Assembly: GCA_933228895.1 (NCBI GenBank)
Contig: OW121852.1
Location: forward strand, 125,173,544 to 125,237,543
Reading direction: 5' to 3'
Source: Platycnemis pennipes
Taxonomy: Eukaryota > Arthropoda > Insecta > Odonata > Platycnemididae
DNA length: 64,000 nucleotides
The position numbers were made by a program, and so were the translations under genes. The notes under the pieces are model-generated. The model did not search any database and was not told the origin of the DNA. It saw only the letters and a program-made list of their open reading frames with translations. Below are positions 57,715 through 64,000 of the stretch, piece after piece. Within the stretch, counting starts at the first letter, position 1, and each line of letters opens with the position of its first letter.

Positions 57715-58522
57715 CAGTGGTGCAGGATCCCTATTTATTGGTATTTTGAATTAAAAAATGTTCAGTTTATATGAAATTTGGTCTATATAGGTTTTCGAGG
57801 TCGCTGAATATAAATTTAGATTCAAAACTTTTGTAAACTAATTTTTTCCCAAAAGATTTTGCAATTTTTTTACTTTTATTAACTCTTATTTAAAACATCA
57901 CGATTAATGTGAAAAAATATACGTTTTCTCGGTCGCTGAATGCTAATTTGATATTCATGTTTTCGATAATTACTTTTTTCACAAAAGTATTTGCAATATT
58001 TTTATTACTTGGATTTACACAAACTCAAAATACTAGTTTCATTAAAAATTATAGCACAAAGGTTTTTGCGATCTTTGAACACGAATAAGATGTTAATATT
58101 TTCACAAATTAATTATTTTGCAGAAATATATAAGTGAATTTTCAAAAGTTTTTCTTTATTTTGGAACAAAAAATTTTGTAAAAAAATAAATTTGCAAATT
58201 ATATTTGCAATATATTAATAAACAGTTAAATAGCACTCACCTTCAGTTACAAAACCCATTTTTCAGAACAAGAATCGGGGCAATACACGTTATATTAGAG
58301 AGAATTGAAGGTGAAGCTGTGCCTACTCCTTTTCAAATAATGCACTTGTTACCAGTGTTAACATTTTATTTTATCTGCTAGAGGAGTAGCAACAGCGATA
58401 TGTTCTTACTTAAGATAGTTTCGAAATCGTCAATCGGTGCATCCAAAGTATATGCACAAAAACCCTATATAGAAAGTTTTCTAGACTCATAAATACCAAG
58501 TATTAGGGATCCTGCACGACTG
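57715..58522. mobile_element. 808-bp AT-rich MITE with CAGTsGTGCAGGATCCCTA ends
   Basis: Left CAGTGGTGCAGGATCCCTAT and right (read inward) CAGTCGTGCAGGATCCCTAA are inverted repeats, continuing to TTGGTATTT on both sides. The interior is very AT-rich and non-coding. It is nested in the hAT-like element, with GC-richer sequence on both flanks (GCACGCCGA / GCGCCGT, an imperfect target duplication at best). Confidence 0.75.
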
Positions 58523-58900
58523 TGCGCCGTACACGGCGGTCGGGTTCACGCCGTCAAGTGTGAAGGAGCCTTTGAATGAAATGATGTCGGTCGCCAGTCC
58601 AACCAAAGGCACCTCTTGAGCACACACCAACTCGAAGACTGACGAACAACTCAACGCGAGCTGGCGAATGCCGAGTTCTCCAGTAAAAACGAACGATTTT
58701 GTTGCAAACTCGCAAATGCCGACAGATGAACTAGACTTTCCGGCGGCTTTCGAGCTAGCGAGTTCGCCATCAGACGAATAACAAAGACATTCCACCGCAC
58801 TAGCTGGCAAATGGTGAGTTCTCCAGAATATCATCCAGGAGCAAACGACTTACTCGTCGTCGGCGGCACGTATGGCGTCGTCGGCGACCACGTAATATAA

Positions 58901-59095
58901 TGAGTGAAAGTTTCTCGGGTCTTCCACCGGGTCAAAGGCTCCATCTCTGCCTACGTTTCGGAAAATGACTCGTTTTCCATTTTCAGCGCTGTGAGCCAGG
59001 GACATCTTCACAGCCCTGAAGATGGAAAACGAGTCGTTTTCCGAAACGTGGGCAGAGATGGAGCCTTTGACCCGGTGGAAGATCCGATCACTCAT
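58901..59095. repeat. Long near-perfect hairpin, arms about 90 bp, loop about 12 bp
   Basis: The left arm (58921-58994) includes CTTCCACCGGGTCAAAGGCT, ACGTTTCGGAAAA and GACTCGTTTTCCAT. The right arm (59009-59080) gives their complements with few mismatches. ATGAGTGA/TCACTCAT extend the fold outward. Short frames (FHRVKGSISA...) are open on both strands only because the arms mirror each other. Confidence 0.93.
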
Positions 59096-59314
59096 CTAAT
59101 CCACCGGGAAAACACCAAAACGTATTATAATGTTTTTACTTTCCAGGGGCTAAAATCTGTTCTTTCACAAAGACGTTATGCTTGCGTATAAAAGCAACAC
59201 TATTCAATGGGAAATGCTAATAACAAAATGGAAAATGGTAAGCTTTACTGAATGGATGTGAGAAAGAAAACATTCCTACTACACAGTAAAGTTAATTAAT
59301 CCCACCCGATTAGG

Positions 59315-59686
59315 ATGATGCGCAGACTCTTAGGACGCGATGATTTAAATATAATATTTCTAGTGGAATTTAATCGAGTTACACCCTCAGAGGCATGGCA
59401 AAACGCAAAATGTCACAATCGTACTAGAGTACGATCCATGGATCGCCTGAATCTTTGGGAGCGTTGTATTAACCACGGTCAAGGTCATTCTTTCGAAATA
59501 ACATTCATGGGCAGGAGGGAAGTATACGATCTTCAACCTGCAACCGACCAAGCCGATTTGCCACGCGGCGCGGCGGCATGCAGGAAACGGTGCCCATGTC
59601 TAGTGCAATCGAACGACGAAAGTCACGAACTCACAAATACTGACCAGAAAGGTTTAAAACAACACCTCTTTGATAATGACAAATAA
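59315..59686 (+). CDS. Unrecognised ORF, 123 codons, inside the hAT-like element
   Basis: Open frame starting MMRRLLGRDDLN, with Arg/Asn-rich middle (NAKCHNRTRVRSMDRLNLWERC) and four or more Cys in the second half (AACRKRCPCLV). Composition is protein-like but no domain is recognised, and it lies within a mobile element without a transposase. It may be a captured exon or a fragment of an element-borne ORF; it may also not be a gene. Confidence 0.25.
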   Translation: MMRRLLGRDDLNIIFLVEFNRVTPSEAWQNAKCHNRTRVRSMDRLNLWERCINHGQGHSFEITFMGRREVYDLQPATDQADLPRGAAACRKRCPCLVQSNDESHELTNTDQKGLKQHLFDNDK

Positions 59687-59888
59687 ATAAAAAGGGAAAC
59701 AATATCTCATTTCGTGATGCTATGTCTGCCGTTCCAATTTTTATCCTGACGATTTGCAAGCAACCATTTTCAACGATTTTTTATTATTTTTCAGCGAATT
59801 CCCGACCTTTTCCAGATTTTTTCCCGACGTTAATAAATTCCCGACCTTTTCCCGTATTCCCGAGTTTTCCCGACTGGTAGACACCCTG

Positions 59889-60897
59889 ACAATATAATAC
59901 CTTAAAAAAATGCTTTATTTTTCAAAAACAACAACATAAAAAGTACATTTGCATCTCTTTTTAATAAATATTTTTGTGTGATGAATTTTTTCAATAAATA
60001 CTTAATAATCTTCTTTTCAAAAAAAATTAATTCGTGGGTGGAATATTTTATAATATCCTCCAACAAAAGCGGATTTCAATTACTATTTAGCGGAATACTT
60101 TATTTTGTTATATTTTTTTAGATCAGCGTTATACTGTGTATTTTCATATCTCTTTCATAAATTTACTTCAGGGATGATTTTGTTCAAAATCAATGCTAAA
60201 ATTTAAATATCAATTCTATTAATCAAATAATAATTGATTCTCGAAATAACTTTATCTAAATCAACAATATAAAGAGAGTATTTTCATCTCTAAGGAGAAT
60301 ATACTATTTTTCAAGATGAATTTTTAATAATAAACTACGTTATGAAGATAGGATTGCACGTATTAAATAGATAATGTTTCACAGGATGAATTTTTTTAAT
60401 GAAAGTTACAGGGACTGGATTTCCATCTCTAATGAAAACAATATTATACCTTGGTAAAAAGTTTTTTATTTCAAAATCAACAAAAACTAATGTACATTTG
60501 CATCTCTTTTTAATAAATATTTTTTGTAATGCCTTTTTTTCAATAAACACGTTATAATAATTGTTTGAAAAAAAAATTGATTCCTGTGTGGAATATTTAT
60601 TAAATCCTCTATAAAAATTGGATTTTTATTACTATATAAGGAATTACTATATTTTGGGATATTTTTCAAATCAGCGTTATGCTGTGTGTTTCCTTATCTC
60701 TTGAATAAATTTACATTCGTGGGATGATTTTTTTCAAAATAAATGCTAAACTTTCATTATCATTTCCATTGACCAAATAATAATTGATTCTTGAAATAAC
60801 TTTTTTAAATCAACAATAATAAGAGAGTATTTTCATCTCTATGGGAACAAATATAGTTTCCCTAGGTGAATTTTTAATATAAAACTACGTTATATGA
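59889..60897. repeat. AT-rich composite repeat, units B and C
   Basis: Continuation of the satellite after the hAT-like insertion. TACATTTGCATCTCTTTTTA recurs at about 59942 and 60494, giving a period of roughly 550 bp. The right edge, ...ACTACGTTATATGATTAGG, coincides with the end of the minus-strand precursor gene, where the satellite has replaced normal 3' sequence. Confidence 0.8.
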
Positions 60898-62327
60898 TTA
60901 GGCCGTTACCGTCGAGACCTGCACTCCTTGATCCATCATAAGTAGATTCTCCTTCATGGCCAGGGTTTTGCGTGGTTGTGTCTCGTGTGGTAGTTGTAGG
61001 GATGGGTCCGCCTCCGGCTGAGTCACGTCGATTGCGTGAATTTCCCTGCCCTCCTCCATTTCGGGCCTCTCGGGTGGTTGTCGTGTGCGTGCCTTCACCG
61101 TCGACTCCTGCACTCGTTATTCCAGCATGAGTAGATTCTCCCTCAAGCCCTGAAGTGTCTCGTGTTGTAGTTGTAGGGGTGGGTCCGCCTCCAGCTGTGT
61201 CACGTCGATTGCGTGAATTTCCCTGCCCTCCTCCATTTCGGGCCTCTCGGGTGGTTGTCGTGTGCGTGCCTTCACCGTCGACTCCTGCACTCGTTATTCC
61301 AGCATGAGTAGATTCTCCCTCAAGCCCTGAAGTGTCTCGTGTTGTAGTTGTAGCGATGGGTCCGCCTGCAGCTGTATCACGTCGATTGCGTGAATTTACC
61401 TCCCCTCCTCCATTTCGGGCCTCTCGGGTGCTGGTCGTGTGCGTGCCTTCACTGTCGACTCCTGCACCCGTTATTCCAGCATGAGTTGATTCTCCCTCAA
61501 GCCCTGAAGTGTCTCGTGTTGTAGTTGTAGCGATGGGTCCGCCTGCAGCTGTGTCACGTCGATTGCGTGAATTTCCCTCCCCTCCTCCATTTCGGGCCTC
61601 TCGGGTGGTTGTCGTGTGCGTGCCTTCACTGTCGACTCCTGCACTCGTTATTCCAGCATGAGTTGATTCTCCCTCAAGCCCTGAAGTGTCTCGTGTTGTA
61701 GTTGTAAGGGTAGGCCCGCCTCCGGTTGTGTCACGTCGATGTCGTGAACTTCCCTCCTCTGGTTTTTGATTCTCTTCTTCAGTTGGGGGCTCCTTGGTGG
61801 TTGTAGTCAATTTTTCTTTATCCTGCTCGCCTTTGCTCAAATATAAGTCATGTTGAATCGCCTGGCCATCAGAATAGGTATTTTTATTTTCAGATGTCGC
61901 ATCTTCTATCTGCTGTCGTGTGCCCGCATCATCAGCTGGAATGCAATCAACTAATTAGTCCAATGAATCAGACAGGAATATGAATCACTCCCAATGTTTG
62001 ACGCAACATATTCTTAGCTTTGAATGTTTTTTTTTGTCCTGGTTTATATGCCTACGAAAGTTATTACATGATGATACGAGTAAATTCTAATGCGTTTTTT
62101 ATTTCATGATAGCGTTAGGGGAATAGTATCTCAGGATAATCAGCATTCATATAGTTGTTTTCCTGTACTTCTCTAATTAAAAATAGCACCGCTTTAAATT
62201 ATCAGTGTACCTAGGGCACACTAATTAATTTTAAGAAAGTAACTAAGACTGACTTACCTGGATGAGGGGTGGACAGTGCTGCGTAGAAGAGGAGCAGTAG
62301 GATGATGCTATAGCTGCGTGTGATCAT
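60890..62327 (-). CDS. Secreted Thr-rich precursor with five furin-type sites at 59-residue spacing
   Basis: Two exons on the minus strand: 62327-62258 and 61935-60890, with a 322-nt phase-1 intron (CCAG|GTAAGT ... TTCCAG|CTGATG), giving 371 residues. A signal peptide (MITRSYSIILLLLF, then YAALST) is followed by the same acidic leader as in the plus-strand paralogue. R-x-R-R sites occur at residues 88 (RHRR), 147, 206, 265 and 324 (RNRR), exactly 59 apart. Between them lie near-identical peptides of about 55 residues (DTAAGGP, TTTTRDTSGLEGEST, HAGITSAGVD, EGTHTTTTREARNGGG). The last repeat is altered (TTTQNPGH inserted) and ends DGNGLII, with the stop supplied by the adjoining AT-rich satellite. 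No Cys is present, so peptides would be linear; Thr clusters suggest O-glycosylation. Cleavage by a furin-like enzyme in the secretory pathway is inferred from motif and regularity. Function unknown. Confidence 0.85.
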
Positions 62328-62399
62328 TTTCGTTACACGGATGCGAGGGAAGCTCTGAGTGAGATCTCGACGGTATGAAGTGGAAGGAAGCGGATCGTG

Positions 62400-62407
62400 C
62401 TTTTATA
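62400..62407 (-). promoter_or_regulatory. TATA box of the minus-strand precursor gene
   Basis: TATAAAAG on the minus strand, 73 bases before the start codon, in a promoter nearly identical to that at 45300-45431. Upstream homology to the other copy continues to about 63000, apart from a SINE present only in the other copy. Confidence 0.8.
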
Positions 62408-62409
62408 GG

Positions 62410-63620
62410 CATTATCCATCTTGAGCTCCCGGAAGTTGATCACCGCATAAGTTTTTTACGGTCGTAATATTTTCTCTGAAAATTGTTTATGCCTTTCTTT
62501 GATTGCTCGCTAGAAATCGTCATAGTTTGCGATACTTTAGAAATAGGATTTCCTGTTTTTCGATATAAACTGTTTAAAAAATTTCCTCGTTCTTGTTATC
62601 GTGTTTGTTCTCATGCGTGGTAAAAACAAGCCTCTAGTGTTTGTTTCCGCGTTTCCTGTGATAAAAAATTGTTTGGCACTGCAATACTCGATTCTTGGAA
62701 TGAAGTATTATTGATGTGGTGCAACAAGAAATTATTACACGTGGAAGTGATTTTTAGAAAAATTTGACCTCTTAAATTCATCATGTACCCGACATATTAC
62801 CTTTAAATCACATATTTAAGATTTATTCTCTGGAACTCCTTGCTCAATAAGCATTAATTTTTTTTCATTTTTAAACACTGAATAATAAAGACAACATCGG
62901 AGAAATCTAATTAAATTCCTATTTTTTCACTCGGTTTACACAGTGATGTAGGGAAGGATGTAAACGACTACAATATATCTTACATTAAAAATGCCGTAAC
63001 ATTTGCTTGTTTAAATTTCAGTACATCCGGGACTGAGCTTTGCTCAATCTGGTTATTAATTTGTTTTTAATATTTTTATTATTCTGGTTACGGATTTGTT
63101 TTTTCGTTTCGAAATTAACAGAGCTGTTGTAAATACATGAAAAATTAGTGCAAATTTTATGTTTTCATTACAGATGGGTGATTATTAAAAAATGATCAAT
63201 ATTTTGTGAATGATATTTGCAAGCAGCCAATTAATCGCGGCCGATTAATTGCCTATATTAGTCGATACTCGATTCTATTGCGACGAAATAAAAAACAGAT
63301 TTCGAGGTTATGTTCCCTGCATAAATTAATGAAACGGAAAATATGTCGAAGTAAAGTGAGTTTCCGGAACAGTCATTTCTTTGCCATTTGCAGTTTTGCC
63401 AACACCTTCCATGGCGGTAAATATTTTATCCCAATTTTATTTTCCCTATTTTACGCTGAATTTTAATTTTCTCCCAGAACTTTTCTCCGCATTTAAATGC
63501 CTCTAAGGCTCATGTCAGGCAGCCAAAGAAGATGCCTATTAGTAGGGGTCCAGGGAAATCGATTGGTCGTTATAACACGAAATTAGTCGAAAATGAGGTC
63601 ATAAAACGATCGTCATCAAC
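62410..63620. other. Upstream flank of the minus-strand gene, then unrecognised AT-rich DNA
   Basis: 62410-63000 is the inverted homologue of 44490-45345. From 63000 to 63620 no feature is recognised; the open stretch at 63206-63466 has no motif. Confidence 0.55.
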
Positions 63621-63627
63621 ATCAACG

Positions 63628-63990
63628 TCAACAATCCAAGGATTGGTTTGACGCAGCCCTCCACTCAATTCGTCTATCGACCAACCTCTTCATATTGACG
63701 TAGCTCCTCTCTTTTACATCCTTTACAACTAACTCTATATACCTCATTCGAGGTCTGCCTTTTCCATTCTTTCTGTTCACTTTTCCCTCGACGATTGTCT
63801 TCTTCAGGATTTCGTGTCTCAAGATGTGGCCCATTAAGTTGTCCCGTCTTCTTTTCAGTGTTTTCAGTAGACATCTCTTCTATCCCACTCTTTTTAAGAC
63901 TTCTTCGTTTGTCACTCGATCGATCCATTTTATCTTCATCATTCTTCGGTAGCACCACATTTCAAATGCTTCCAGCCTGGACTTCTCTGC
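63628..63990 (-). pseudogene. RTE-like LINE reverse transcriptase, C-terminal end
   Basis: Minus-strand fragments give the familiar end of an endonuclease/reverse-transcriptase ORF. CYRR-type wording (NDEDKMDRSSDKRRS region, in a second frame) leads to MGHILRHEILKKTIVEGKVN, GKGRPRMRYIELVVKDVKER and RRIEWRAASNQSLDC. At least one frame change separates the two parts, so this copy is damaged. The element runs off the right edge of the window and its 3' end is near 63.6 kb. Confidence 0.8.
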
Positions 63991-64000
63991 TGCTGTTACT

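Larger units (their letters stand above)
57374..59888. mobile_element. hAT-like insertion (2.5 kb) inside the AT-rich satellite
   Basis: The right end reads inward CAGGGTGTCTACCAG (59888 back), followed by TCGGGAA-type subterminal repeats. The left end CATGGTCTCTACATAT (57374 on) matches 10 of the first 12 positions. ACAAT flanks both sides (57369-57373 and 59889-59893), and the satellite resumes in register after the element. The CAGGGTGTCTAC terminus is one I associate with hAT-type MITEs. It holds a smaller MITE, a long hairpin and an unrecognised ORF; no transposase is seen. Confidence 0.6.

Overview
The window is a gene-poor, repeat-dominated piece of an animal nuclear genome, almost certainly an arthropod and probably an insect. 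The evidence is two small genes with TATA boxes, GT-AG introns and signal peptides, together with piggyBac, pogo/Tigger, hAT, Ty1/copia, Ty3/gypsy and RTE-like LINE remains, tRNA-derived SINEs and long satellites in an AT-rich background. There is no bacterial, organellar or viral-genome organisation. I cannot name the species from sequence alone.

Layout. 1-3.28 kb holds nothing recognisable. 3.28-8.46 kb is a minisatellite of about 75 copies of a 69-bp unit; because 69 is a multiple of three it stays open in several frames, and each unit carries a conserved dyad. 9.7-21.6 kb is a graveyard of old elements: a piggyBac relic, a Ty3/gypsy relic with LTR-like ends, a Ty1/copia relic interrupted by a solo LTR with a clean 5-bp target duplication and by a TIR-bounded insertion, and a second gypsy fragment. 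21.6-28.6 kb is quieter; it has one unrecognised 130-codon ORF and, on the minus strand, a ladder of splice-like signals below an E-box/CRE-like site. 29.57-34.61 kb is a giant inverted repeat (arms about 2.06 kb, spacer about 0.9 kb) with smaller foldbacks inside each arm. 34.7-36.4 kb is a pogo/Tigger-type element. 38.79-41.85 kb is a hAT-type element with an 8-bp target duplication, containing a SINE, a hAT transposase fragment and a tRNA-like hairpin.

The most interesting host genes are two convergent paralogues at 45.43-46.18 kb (+) and 62.33-60.89 kb (-). Both encode a signal peptide on a tiny first exon, a phase-1 intron and a Thr/Gly/Glu-rich secreted precursor. The plus-strand copy has one furin-type R-x-R-R site. 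The minus-strand copy has five such sites spaced exactly 59 residues apart, so it looks like a precursor cut into a series of near-identical Thr-rich peptides. Promoters, introns and about 0.9 kb of upstream DNA are shared, so the locus is an inverted duplication; a SINE sits in only one copy, and an AT-rich satellite has replaced the 3' end of the other.

Between the two genes lie a 450-550-bp inverted repeat (46.74-47.19 / 55.48-56.03 kb), a structurally bounded but defective Ty3/gypsy element (49,039-54,760, 758-bp LTRs, CCAT target duplication), and an AT-rich composite satellite split by a 2.5-kb hAT-like insertion that itself contains an 808-bp MITE and a long hairpin. The window ends in an RTE-like LINE reverse-transcriptase tail. 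Apart from the two precursor genes, nearly all coding similarity here is decayed mobile-element sequence, and no operon-like or pathway relationship exists among the features.
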